This document shows positions 54,121 to 64,000 of a DNA stretch of 64,000 nt, piece by piece. The DNA is from Massospora cicadina (lineage: Eukaryota; Entomophthoromycota; Entomophthoromycetes; Entomophthorales; Entomophthoraceae). A program made the position numbers and the translations under genes. Positions within the stretch are counted from its first letter, which is position 1; the number at the start of each line of letters is the position of its first letter. Below the pieces are notes generated by a model. The model ran no database searches, had not been told where the DNA came from, and worked only from the letters and a program-made list of their open reading frames with translations. Where the stretch lies: assembly GCA_022478985.1 (NCBI GenBank), contig JAKSZP010014873.1, positions 16,435-80,434 on the forward strand. The letters run 5' to 3'.

Positions 54121-55267
54121 TCAGTAAGCGAACAAGGGGCTCACTGGGTTGTGAGAACTTAGGGATGAACTGATGGTAATACTTATCATCCCTAGAAACA
54201 CCTGTATATCCCGAAAATTCTTAGAGGGAGGCATATTTGCAATGGCTTCAACCTTGTTCTGTAGTGATTGGATTCCTTTTTGCGAGATGGTGTGGCCAAG
54301 GAAATCCAATTTTCGCTGAAAGAAGGTGCACTTTGAAGGTTTCAACTTGATATTTGACTTACATAGTCTTCCAAACACCTCCTTCAAGTGATCCAGGTGG
54401 TCTTTGAAGGTTTTTGAGAACAAAGTAATATCGTCAAGATAAATGATAATGCAGGTTAGCTTTAAGTCTTGCAAGATGTGATCCATTGCACGCTGAAAAG
54501 ATGCAGGTGTATTGCACAACCCTTGAGGTAATCGAGTAGGTTGGTAAAGCCCTTCACTGCAAATGAGAGCGCATTTCTCCTGGTCCTGTGGAGAAAGGTC
54601 CATTTGCCAATAGCCACTGGCCAAATCCATGGCTGAAAAGAAGTTTGAGCTGGATAGTTGGGCCAGGGAATCATCTATGTGGGGGATAGGATAGCTATCC
54701 TTCTTCGTGAGGTTAATTAGCTTGTGGTAGTTCATGACTATCTGGTGACCTCCATCTTTCTTATTAATTAATAACAGTGGGGGAAGACCAAGGGCTTTGA
54801 GAGGGAACTATTAACCCCGCATCCAGTAACTGTGTGAGTTCCATCCTCATATGCTGTTCCTCCACCTTTGACTTGCGATATGGTTTTGACCATATGGGAT
54901 GGGCATCACCCACATCAATGGAGTGGCACCAGCCCTTCATGTGGCCATAGTCATGAGCTGACTTGGAGAATATGTTACTATAGTCATCAAGGAGATTATG
55001 AATTTTCTCCAGCTCATCTGGGGTCAGCTCATCTGAAATATGGACGTTTGGTAAGGTACACACCAGGTGGTCTGAGGGTAAACCAAAATCTGCAATTGAC
55101 CCTATGGAATGGATTTGTTCAACGTCCTCCAAAAGGATTAAAAATCCTCGGCCAACCTCTTGGTGTTTCCATATGATCATGTCCTTTGCGGTGAGGTTTC
55201 CCAACAGTAGAGTAATAGGTTGCTGATAGGCGGGATCTAGTAGCCCAGGTAATACACGAGGCTCCAA
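54121..55267 (-). pseudogene. Gypsy reverse transcriptase (G3)
   Basis: The N-terminal part (55267-54764) has HSIDVGDAHPIWSKPYRKSK and LTQLLDAGLIVPSQSPWSSP. After a frameshift near 54740-54790 come TKKDSYPIPHIDDSLAQL, FFSAMDLASGYWQMDL, TRLPQGLCNTPASFQRAMD and TCIIIYLDDITLFSKTF with an intact YLDD (near 54445). The thumb reads CTFFQRKLDFLGHTISQKG. One frameshift is the main defect. Confidence 0.87.
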
Positions 55268-55372
55268 AGGACTAAGGATTCAACACTTATGAGGTGCAAT
55301 AAACAGTGGTGTGGGATTTGGAGCGTGATTTTTGTGTCAACCACTCGTTGTTCACCCGGCTTAATCACCACC

Positions 55373-55843
55373 TCATCTGCCACATAATGGAATACCATCA
55401 CTAGCCTCCACTGAATTGGGCAGTTTCTTAGTGTTGCGCCCAGAGGTGACATAATGTAAAGGCAAAGCGGAAAAAGGGTATTCAACCAGGCAGGTGTAGT
55501 CATTCTTGATGAGTTCTCTGTTGGATAAGACTAACGGAACTTCATAGTTCATTAAAGATAGGAACCCTTGCTTCATGTTGATGATGCCTTCATACTCTAT
55601 CATAAACTGAGTACCTATGAGCATATCATAGGAGTTATTATCTAAGGCCACAGCGGGGGCCAATAGGATAAGCTTCCCAACGCGAATGGGAAGAGAGGAG
55701 TAAGCGCCAAGGGCGCGGGTATTGTTTGGGCCTGCAGTTCCAAACTCCTTGGCATAATCCAAGTCAGGCATCAGTTTAATCTTTTTCATCAGCTGAGATG
55801 AGATTACATTCACTGGGGAACCTGTATCCAGGATAGCCATCAC
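55373..55843 (-). pseudogene. Gypsy aspartic protease (G3)
   Basis: A 156-codon open stretch with MMAILDTGSPVNVISSQLM (active-site DTG), GTAGPNNTRALGAYSSLPIR and YDMLIGTQFMIEYEGIIN. It cleaves the polyprotein (family knowledge). It reads on toward RT but ends at a stop at 55373. Confidence 0.82.
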
Positions 55844-56356
55844 CCAGACTTTGTGAACAACTACTTCAACCTTGGTAAGTGTGCTTCCAAAGTTGGCTGA
55901 CAGCGCTAAGACCTCCTTGAGATGAAAAGTGGAGGTTAATTTGTGTGCGGTCTCAGGGTGAGTCTCAGAATAGACTGCATGGTATGCCCTCGCTGTAAAG
56001 GGCGAATTAAGCTCAATAGGAGCTGATCAGCGTCACTGGCTGTGTCAATAATTGCCATACAACCTATAACTTGGTGGAGGTAGTATCCTCAGGTATGGTG
56101 GTTTCATCTACTCCTTCGGCATTTAGGCGATCAGGGACCTCCACTTCCGTGGGAGCTCCCAATAAGTAGTACCCAACATCATCGTAACCCCCTCAGAGTC
56201 AGCCTCAGGGGTATTCTCAACCATGGGCAAGGTTGCAATTGAAGTAGGGGAGACAGCCACGAGAGGTGGGGTAATTAGCTTCGCTTTAACTGGCATTTTC
56301 ACAACCCCAGTAGTTCTGGAGGATATACTCTTAGGGCGTGCACCTATTGGCTGAGC

Positions 56357-57121
56357 TTAAGGAGAAACCACAGTAGGGATCTCCGCTTTACATGAATGAG
56401 GGATGTCCATTTTAAGTTGCACCAAAGAAGCAGGTTTGGCAGGGAGAATAGGCACAGGTGACTTCACTTCCAACAGTTCAATAGGCCGCAGCTCACCTAA
56501 AGGAATATGGGCGACGTCTAATAAAGCTTCTTTTATATCACGGAAGGTTGTAAAGTGGCGTTTCACTGATATGATATGCCTGGCGAGAGAGGGTTGTGAA
56601 GCTAACCCTGTTAATATGGTGGCAATAGCATCATCCAGTGTAAGCAGGTTAGACGTAGCCAGCCTTTGAGCAGTGAGATAGAAACGCTCAGCAAAACTAA
56701 CGAGGGTTTCACCCTCATACATGGTAAGGCGCATGAAAGCCTGTTTTTCCCTGTATAAGCTCTGCTTGGATCCGAATTCAGCCAAGAGAGCCTTCTTAAC
56801 ATTGGGCCAGGTGTGCTGAGGATCCAGGTGAGGAACAATCAACTCTTGGGCTCTGAGGCTTAAACAGGGATGTTTTTACTGAACTTTATGTTTATCAGTG
56901 GCGCCATCCATTGCAGCTTCATAAACGTACAAAAAGGAAGCAATGCTCTCTTCACCCAGGGTATATCTGTCCTTTATAGGTAATTTGAATGGCTGTTGCT
57001 CTAGCTTTTTGAGATGGGAGAAAGAGCTGGCTAGTTGCTTCTCAAGAGCAACTAATTGTGATTCAGTTAAAGAATAACCAGAAGAGCTGCTCACAGTTAC
57101 AGCCTCCATGTTAGTAACCAA
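56357..57121 (-). pseudogene. Gypsy Gag (G3)
   Basis: Starts at MVTNMEAVTVSSSSGYSLTE (57121). A heptad-like LVALEKQLASSFSHLKKLEQ follows, then RYTLGEESIASFLYVYEAAM. After a stop at 56876 the capsid core reads HTWPNVKKALLAEFGS, YREKQAFMRLTMYEGETLVS and FAERFYLTAQRLATS. I see no CCHC knuckle in 55844-56356, which is a linker with stops. Confidence 0.78.
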
Positions 57122-57139
57122 GGTTTAGTGCACAGGCGT

Positions 57140-57159
57140 GCCCCCTGAATTGAGCACCA
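57140..57159 (-). promoter_or_regulatory. G3 tRNA primer-binding site
   Basis: The minus strand reads TGGTGCTCAATTCAGGGGGC, two bases different from the G1/G2 site, and three bases from the LTR end TTGACA. Confidence 0.75.
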
Positions 57160-57162
57160 AAT

Positions 57163-57888
57163 TGTCAAAATCCAGTAATGGTTATGCTTGCTGGTGCTAT
57201 GTGCCGCTGGATCCCACAATGGAATAGTTGAAATAAATAATAAACTCTTAAGAAAACTAAGTTTTTACTTTTTTGTTCTTATTTTTGCGGGGCAAACCAG
57301 AGAAAGGCCCTTTTTTCGATACTAGTATTTCATGTTTAAACTAGTTCAATCCTTGGGGCCATGGGAATTTGGGGCTAAAGTATTATAAAGCTGAGTCATC
57401 CAAATTAGAAAATATAGGCTTTTGGCTTATCAGATCAAGGATAAATATTTTGTGGCAAAACCAACCCATGTGGTAAAAATTTGATAAATTGTATCCAATC
57501 ACCAGCGGGTAAAAATATTCTCACCTCAGAGGTGCTTAGATCTAAGTGGTAATAATTTGTTAATTTGCACCCAATCATTGATGGGTAAAATCTTCTCACC
57601 TCGGGGAAGAGCAGATCTGTGCAATAATGAACACCTCAAATTTGGCTGAGAAGTCAGAGTAATCCTATTATCAGTTCTTACCTTATTACTCCAATTTTGG
57701 GTATAAATCATATTTTCCCAATAGATAGGGTTCCACCGAGAATCTGCCAAGGTCTTTTTGATGTTGGTATTCATATCATTGATAACCACAATATTATTCA
57801 AAGATTGGACTCCAACATTCTTTTTTTAGTACTAGATGGTCCCACTCCAACATTCTTTTTCAGAAGTCGAGAAGGAGAATGTCCAACA
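57163..57888 (-). repeat. G3 5' LTR (two internal repeats, with LINE-B stub)
   Basis: Ends TGTCA / CCAACA. Aligns with 51634-52400 except for one missing 75-bp unit and a 35-bp gain at 57826-57860 (18-bp LINE-B end plus duplicated target). Confidence 0.9.
57826..57843 (-). mobile_element. Minimal LINE-B insertion (18 bp of 3' end)
   Basis: The bases TTAGTACTAGATGGTCCC are the complement of the last bases of LINE-B (29226-29243 region). They are flanked by the exact 17-bp duplication actccaacattcttttt (57809-57825 and 57844-57860). The other LTR has the empty site (one copy, near 52355-52372). This is an extreme 5' truncation. Confidence 0.85.
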
Positions 57889-57893
57889 AGGGT

Positions 57894-60551
57894 CTTGGAA
57901 ATTAGAGGCAACAAATAGCATTATTCTTGGGAACTATGCCTACTAGAGTTGTCCAATAAATTTGAGAGGGACAATGCGGCCATTGGCTAGTCTCCTTAAT
58001 TACAGTCTCAACTAAATGCTCACAAGCTGAAGGTAATTGATAGGGATGTCAGGTAATTAGTTCAGTGTCACTGGCATTAATGTGGTGCTGCCCCAGTTTG
58101 GTAGATGGGCGGCGTCTTCATCTTGTTTAATCTCATCCTTATAATCCTGTTCTAATTGGGGTAACTCTTTTTTCTTGGGATCCTGGGACTGCTTGTAATC
58201 TTGGGTTTGCTGGAAAGATTGATGCATAGATTGTAATGAGCCAATTTGCACCATCATACCACAAAGGAATTAGGTAATACTTACCGGGTCATTTACCACA
58301 ATATTGATAATCCTGCAGAGACCTATCCATGAACCTGTGCATCATTTCTGGATGTCATGACATATTCTTGAATGATGATCCAAGTGACACTGAATACCAA
58401 CAGCAGGGTCTGGACTCAGGACAGCGTCAAGAATGAGGCCAACGCTTGGCCTAGCTTGCTACTCAATCTTATCCTCCAGATCTGGATTTAGATATATATG
58501 TATAAAATAAGAATATTTTTAAGACCAATTAGATTTAGTAGCAATGTTTGTTTTCATGTTGTGTGTTTTCATAGAAGATGAAACTAAATTTTTAGTTATT
58601 GCCTTCACCTTGATATAGCATCTAATAACCCTTAATTAAGTTTCTCTCCTACCCTAAGCTCACAATAAAGACCATATCATTGTCCACAAAAATCCAATAT
58701 CCCATTTGAACATTATTCAGAGAGTTTGAGATACTGATGTTGCATTCCGCCGGATCAGTTTCTGCTCCTGAATTTTGAATTTCTTACTTTTGACACCACA
58801 ATTCATGATCTGATTTATCTTTGATTTTATTTCATTCTAAACTAACCTTCAAATTCTTGGTGTAATCTGAGACTTTGATAACTAGGTCAATTTGCAGACC
58901 AAGCTGCACCTGATCTTCTACATAGATAAGAGTTAAGTTGAGCAGATGGTTGGTCCAGGGCCAATGAAGCGTGGGTGCATCTGATAGGTTTTTTTTCACT
59001 CCCTGGTCAGTTTGTATGTACTACTGGTCATTCCTGAAGTTGGTAAGGATACCAAATTCCTTGAGGGCTTAAATAGGATAGTATCATTGTGAAGTAGTTT
59101 TAAAAAACATTGGCATCAATGGACCATACTTTACCAGAAATCTCAAAAGGAAAATTGAATACCTGGCCACAGCATGGATGTTGGGAGCCACCAGCCATCA
59201 GGAAAACAAGATCATTTTGGAGGATATTTTTGTATCCAATATCAAGCAGAATTTTTCTTACTGATAATGTTAGTAGAGGACCCAAATTAAGATGATCAGG
59301 AAGGCATAACAAAAAAGGGATCCTTGAGTGTGGGGTGCTCCTTGTTGGTAAAAAAGGGGTTTGGGCTTCCAGTTAACATTATAGAGTTATGTAAAGCTAA
59401 TAGTTTGATGTAAATTTTCTTAAGGCAGGGCTTGACTTGCATAAACTGTCAAGGGTTACTGGGTAAAAAATGGTCTTCAAAATTTTTGTGGCAGAAATTT
59501 CCTCGGGTTGATAGGTAATAACCTGTTGGGCAAGGGATAATTTCAAAGGCAATATAAGGGAGTACTGAGTGAGCAAATTTTTTGGAATTGGGTAACTGGG
59601 TCATGTTGATGCAATAGGGGCAGTAGGGCTTGTTTTTTAATGATATGGGTTGGGGTTGTGGGTTTTTGTTTTCCTTTAAATCATTTTGATGTTTGAGAAA
59701 AAAGTCAGGTAAAGGCAATTCCTGAATGGTTGATTGGACTCAGGGTTTTTTATTATATCCTCCATAGAGATTCCATGAGGTTTTGCATCTTTGGGGATTG
59801 AGCATTCAGTAAATCATAAATTTTTATTTTCTTTAGGAATTCAGTGGTATTGAATTTAGTTCAGGTGCTTTTGGGATTTTTGAACGCAGTAAATAATTAA
59901 TCTTCATTTTTTTGAAAATTTGGGGGTCATATTTGAGCTCATAGATTCTTCAACTCTTCACTTTTCAGTGGCACATTCCTCCAAAAGTAAGGCTAATTGA
60001 TATAATTTGTCTTAGAGAACTTCATTAATATATTGAATTTATCACAAAGTTTTTAAATTGGGATATCCTCAATCATGGGCTGAGCAAGCATTCTGGGATG
60101 AAGAGGATTAGACTAGTTAACTGTAGGTGGCAAGTTGGTAGATCTCAAGTAGGTGGCGTGGGCCAGGTTTGTTTCTCTCCTCAATATGGGCAACAGATGT
60201 CATGGAGCATGCTGATAATAATAAGACCATCCTGAAACTCAAGGTGAGTGACCATCCAGAACATCATCCATAATACCTTTGGTACAGCCATCTATATTGC
60301 CAGATGAATATTAGTAGGGCAGCCACAAGCACCAACCACAGATATCCAAAGTTGGTATCCATAGTTATAAACTGCCTGGTGGACTGCTATAAATCACATA
60401 TAAAGTTAATTTTTAAGGATCATTATTATTTAAATTGTTAAAGGGTAATAAGGGAACGAAAATGGAGTGACAGCAAAACATGTTGGGGTCTGCTGCCTTA
60501 TAAGCTCATTAACAAAATGGTGACCAAAATGATTTCACTCACTTCTGAGAA
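57894..60551 (-). other. Unidentified decayed element with unusual open stretches
   Basis: The minus strand has three stretches that look translated once. 58057-58257 is Gln/Lys-rich (QQTQDYKQSQDPKKKEL). 59100-59312 contains LGPLLTLSVRKILLDIGYKN and VFNFPFEISGKVWSIDANVF. 59449-59718 has a CPYC pair and further Cys. I recognise no family. They may be gag or protease parts of the element whose LTR lies at 50407-51275. Elsewhere (58260-59090, 59720-60550) I see no gene. Confidence 0.4.
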
Positions 60552-60566
60552 TAATTTTGAAATTTT

Positions 60567-62499
60567 GTATTTATTTGAGGTAAGCCAACCATGGGATGGA
60601 CATTACTGAAACTAATAATATACTAAAAAAAACTAACGTAACTACTTGGTTCAAACAAAACGCCCTTTTGAGTGGATTGAGTGAAATGCTTCAAAAACTG
60701 ACCAACCAGGTGGGCAGCGGAAGCCGCTTATCCCTCCATGGTGGAAGGGGAGGGGGGTTGGGGGCTCATCTTTGGCAGCTTCTTTGGCAGCAGCTTCTTC
60801 CTCCTATAGTAGAGTGCATGTCACGGCCGTCAGTAATGGCGTTGGGGCATCTGTGGTATGTAGTTTGAAATCACTGATGATTGGGATTTCATGGAAATTG
60901 CCAGCTAGATAAATGGCACTGAGATATTTGGTTAAAGCTTTTTCATCTTTGATTTGGGCGTCTGGGAGTTTAACAAATGTGGCAATGTTGGTTTAGGTTA
61001 TTTTTGCTTTTGGATTCCGTGCTATAGTTGCCACATTCTGGATAGCATCGTTTGCATTTTTGTAATACTGGGTCACCAATATTTTGCTTTTTGGAGTTAA
61101 GGTTGTGGGGATAACAGGAGGTGGAATTCCTCCTTTGAGTATCGCTACTGATTTAGTGACAGCTTTACACAGGGGATGACATTCTGGTGTTGCAGCTGCT
61201 TCAACTGCAAGCTGGTGATCACTGTGAAATGATTCAGCGTTTGGCTGTGGGGTATAAAGTCGAGGGGGGTATTTGGCGTCCCATTCTGCATTAACAAACT
61301 GCTCAATTTGCAGAGATGGTTCTTCAATGAACTTACCTGATTCGTCAATTTCAGCCAATAATTCCCATCATTTGGTTTAATTGGATTGGGGAATCAGCAT
61401 ACAGTTGAGGTTTGGTCGATTCATTTGAGGAAGCATGGTATTGAACTGGGATCCAATACAATGCTTAATTGGAGAAATTATTTATGGAATTGGGGTGAGG
61501 AGGAGGCTGATTGGTGGCTGCAGGTGCAGCTGCAGCAACAGGCTTTGGAGGTGGAGGAGGTAGGATTGTGCCCCATACCAGAAATTGTACATGGTGGGCA
61601 GCGGATTGGAGGTCAACGGATGAGTCATCTAATCTGTTTGAAGTGGTTGAGGAGGGGCACTTTTGTTTCAAGTGGTCTAACCCAAAACATGATGGACAGA
61701 TTTTCCGCCCACCCTCAACGCGGGCTCAAAATGGATGGTTGGGTGCTGAGGGAATAACGGTGTGTGGCAGAATTGCACCGCAATTTTTTAAATTCAGGGC
61801 TTATTGTGGCATATGCCTGAGGCCCAGCAAGTTGTGTGGACCCATTTGGGACCACAAATTGTAAGATGGGGTTGGAGCCATAGGCTGACAAACTGTTCAT
61901 CAGCTCCTGGTGGAGCACTTCAGGGGGAGGTGGGTGGGCAGGCCAGCAAACTGGACCACCAAAGTGGTGTCTGCTGGGAGCCAAGTCCAAGTTGTAGGGA
62001 GAGGGGTGCCATGGAATACCAGGGGCACAGTTGCTGCAGTGGCAGCATCAGCTTCACAGGTGAAGCTGAGGTTGAAATACCCCTTGTATGGGTGATAATC
62101 GATAAAGCCAGCGGGTGTCATCACCACCTATGCCATTTTGGTAATGACTTGGTCATGGTATGGGAATAGTTTCCCATATACGACCCTTAGGCTGTAGCAC
62201 ATGTTGCTCCGAGGGAGTACTAGGGGGCAGTGTGGTACAGCTTGGGTATGAGCAAGGTGGGCGCCTAGGTCCTTGAGTGGAACAAATTGGCCCATAGGTT
62301 TGGAATGACTGGGTGAACCAGTCCTAGCGCGTTTTCCTGCTGGACAGAAAATGGCGGGGGAGTTTTGCCACTGCCCCACGCTGGAGCAGCCAGCGGAGAA
62401 TCTGAGGACATCAGAGAGAAACTACTATAAGCGAATTCAATTTGTCTTATAAGTTTGTGTAATTTTGCTCAGAAAGTTATGCCAAGCGGAAAGAGAATT
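60567..62499 (-). mobile_element. HAL-3: ORF1-only non-LTR element, full length
   Basis: This 1.93-kb minus-strand element has the TSD taattttgaaatttt (60552-60566) and taattttgcaatttt (62500-62514), one mismatch in 15. The 5' end on the minus strand is ATTCTCTTTCCGC. The 3' end is TGTCCATCCCATGGTTGGC then TTACCTCAAATAAAT. There is no endonuclease or RT. Confidence 0.85.
60890..62379 (-). pseudogene. HAL ORF1 protein (HAL-3), best preserved
   Basis: The likely start is MGQWQNSPAIFCPAGKRART at 62379. Then FPYHDQVITK, MTPAGFIDYHPYKGYFNLSF (62123 on), VVQFAGLPTHLPPEVLHQ and SNPILQFVVPNGSTQLAGPQ (RRM-like, 61960-61860). A complete knuckle at 61698-61657 reads CPSCFGLDHLKQKC. A poly-Pro/Ala linker is near 61560-61500. 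The C-terminal domain (61358-60993) has HSDHQLAVEAAATPECHPLC and YYKNANDAIQNVATIA. Two or three frame changes remain. The C-terminal domain is conserved in all three HALs and is unknown to me. Confidence 0.7.
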
Positions 62500-62514
62500 T
62501 AATTTTGCAATTTT

Positions 62515-64000
62515 AATTATAACAGATTCGCATTGCAAAATTCTAGTATGCTGTATTGATTTCAGCCTGAACAACTGATTCACACTTGTACTTTGCTACC
62601 AACTTTTCCCTCCTGCACAGTTTTTTATAATTAATCAGCATCACTTCATTTAGCAGATAATAGGGCTGCCATTAGCCAGGTCACATATGGCTGATCCCAC
62701 TGGGTTAAAAAGGGGTTATTAAACCCAATCTGTCAGGGATTGGCTCATAAATATTGATGACAAAGAGCTACAGCAGATGGTGATTCTCATGCTTAATCTA
62801 TTCACTCAATTTCTTCTTGAATGAAATCAAATTAACAATATCAGTGGAACTCAAACTACTAGAAACCTTTCAAAAGGAAGAATCACTGTCAAACATCCAA
62901 TGGTCAAGGTCATTGGATAATGCCACACCTCACACTTCCCCTGTACTTGCTGTGCCAATTCATGAGTGGTTAGCATAGAGGAGAATGACATAATCTTCAA
63001 GGGATATGTTATCACCCACTTCTTATCTACCATATAGGCTAAATTGCCCAGGGTGGTGAGGGGGACGTCCACCAGATTTTTCTTTCTCTTGGTCAGAAAT
63101 GTAAATATCTTCCAATTCAGTCACTGGAGTTGCTCCCCTCAGACTTACAACAGCTACCTGAATGGACTATATAGCACTGAACATAAAGGTTTTGACATAG
63201 GCATAAAGATGCCCTAGTTAGCTGCAATTATATCATCAAAAGTTTTTGTAGGGATGCTTCCCTCAAACTAACATGTCCAATTGCTGGATTTGCTTGGTGA
63301 GAGCATCTGTTAAAAAAATCAAAAAATTGGTTTCCTCCTGTTATGCTAAGTTTTAAATTTTATTTTGATGTGGGCCAACCTGGGGACAATATCACATCAA
63401 TTAAGAGGAAAGTTAATGAATGGAAAAGGGGGAAAAACCCTAGAAAACCTACATGTGTGGCGTAAGATAGGCCAGGAACTCCATGAACCACCTTTGCTAT
63501 TCGCTATCTGAGTTCAGGGCATTTGTGCACAATGCTAGCACAGTCATAATTACCCTCCATACAAAGTTTATCAACCTGGATTGAATAAGGGAGGCAGTGG
63601 TAGAGGGTCCATATTTTACCGCTGGGGTATCCTCCCCTTTCCTCCTGTTATGTTGAGTACTAAAATTTAATTAATTTTGGTATTGGTAGTTGCAATCGCT
63701 TAAAAATCCACTGGAGCTGGTTACCTCAGAAAGCAGTTTGGATACAATTGGTATAATTTGATTACCAGTGACTAGAAGCCACAGATAATTAAAAGTAGGT
63801 ATATTATTAAGTTCCTCATGGTTTTGGTGGATCAAATGCCAAAGGTTGATAATAGAAATGCAGCTATATAGTGGTGATTCCAACGAGATTGAACTGGGTG
63901 AATAGTGATTGAGTTCACCTGCTTGGTGGAGCTATAGGAGTAGCCTCATCTTTAGAGAGATAATAGTAGCAATAGAGAATGGAGAGGGGATCACTTTCTG
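62515..64000. other. Unassigned AT-rich right flank
   Basis: No recognisable gene. A minus-strand open stretch at 62851-63072 (MDVPLTTLGNLAYMVDKKWV) looks once-coding but I cannot place it. Another at 63671-63883 is weaker. No LTR, tail motif or TSD is seen up to the window end. Confidence 0.4.

Larger units (their letters stand above)
51634..57888 (-). mobile_element. Ty3/gypsy element G3, complete and uninterrupted
   Basis: A minus-strand element with the exact TSD agggt (51629-51633 and 57889-57893). In coding order it has a 5' LTR (57163-57888), primer site (57140-57159), gag (57121-56357), protease, RT, RNase H, integrase, polypurine tract (52401-52416) and 3' LTR (51634-52400). The order protease-RT-RNase H-integrase is Ty3/gypsy. 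It has several frameshifts and no chromodomain. It is related to G1 and G2 by protein motifs and primer site. Confidence 0.92.

Noticed and set aside
62851..63072. A host protein-coding gene in the right flank
   Set aside because: A short isolated frame without start context, introns or known domains; more likely element debris.

Overview
This window holds no host gene that I can recognise. It is a graveyard of retrotransposons stacked inside one another. No bacterial operons, rRNA genes or CRISPR arrays are visible. The Ty3/gypsy elements use TGG-type tRNA primer sites, and the LINEs have an APE-type endonuclease, an RT with a FADD catalytic box and a C-terminal zinc knuckle. Together with spliceosome-free, decayed coding frames, this points to a repeat-inflated eukaryotic genome. 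A filamentous fungus (perhaps a basidiomycete) is my best guess, with low confidence and no species claim.

Layout. 1-889: 5' part of a LINE (family A, copy A1, minus). 890-4250: plus-strand gypsy integrase remnant (G0), interrupted at 2078-4026 by an ORF1-only element (HAL-1). 4968-44816: one minus-strand gypsy element (G2) blown apart by other insertions. These are gypsy G1 (6050-30021), a solo LTR (30061-32789) that itself holds HAL-2 (30183-32140), a SINE (34207-34343), LINE-D (34362-39582) and a second solo LTR (39939-41051). G1 in turn contains LINE-A2 in its 3' LTR (6178-16727), with LINE-A3 nested inside A2 in opposite orientation (9030-14299), and LINE-B in its gag (22788-29245). 45123-50387: LINE-A4. 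50407-51628 and 57894-60551: a poorly recognised remnant split by gypsy G3 (51634-57888). 60567-62499: HAL-3. The rest is unassigned AT-rich sequence.

Most boundaries are fixed by target-site duplications (TSDs) read directly: 12-19 bp for LINE, HAL and SINE insertions and 5 bp for G1, G3 and the 30061-32789 solo LTR. The order of insertion can therefore be read: G2, then G1, then A2, then A3, four levels deep.

The most interesting theme is a LINE and its parasites. LINE families A and D, three ORF1-only elements of about 1.95 kb, and a 137-bp tRNA-like SINE all end in versions of one short 3' tail (TCCCATGGTCAGCCTTCCCC followed by AATAAA). This suggests the LINE machinery recognises that tail and moves the other two in trans. 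The same LINEs carry a conserved 5'-terminal hairpin. They also place ORF2 in frame with ORF1, nine bases past a single TAA that sits in a perfect GCACCTAAGGTGC palindrome. LINE-B is a separate, better preserved lineage with its own tail and an A-run.
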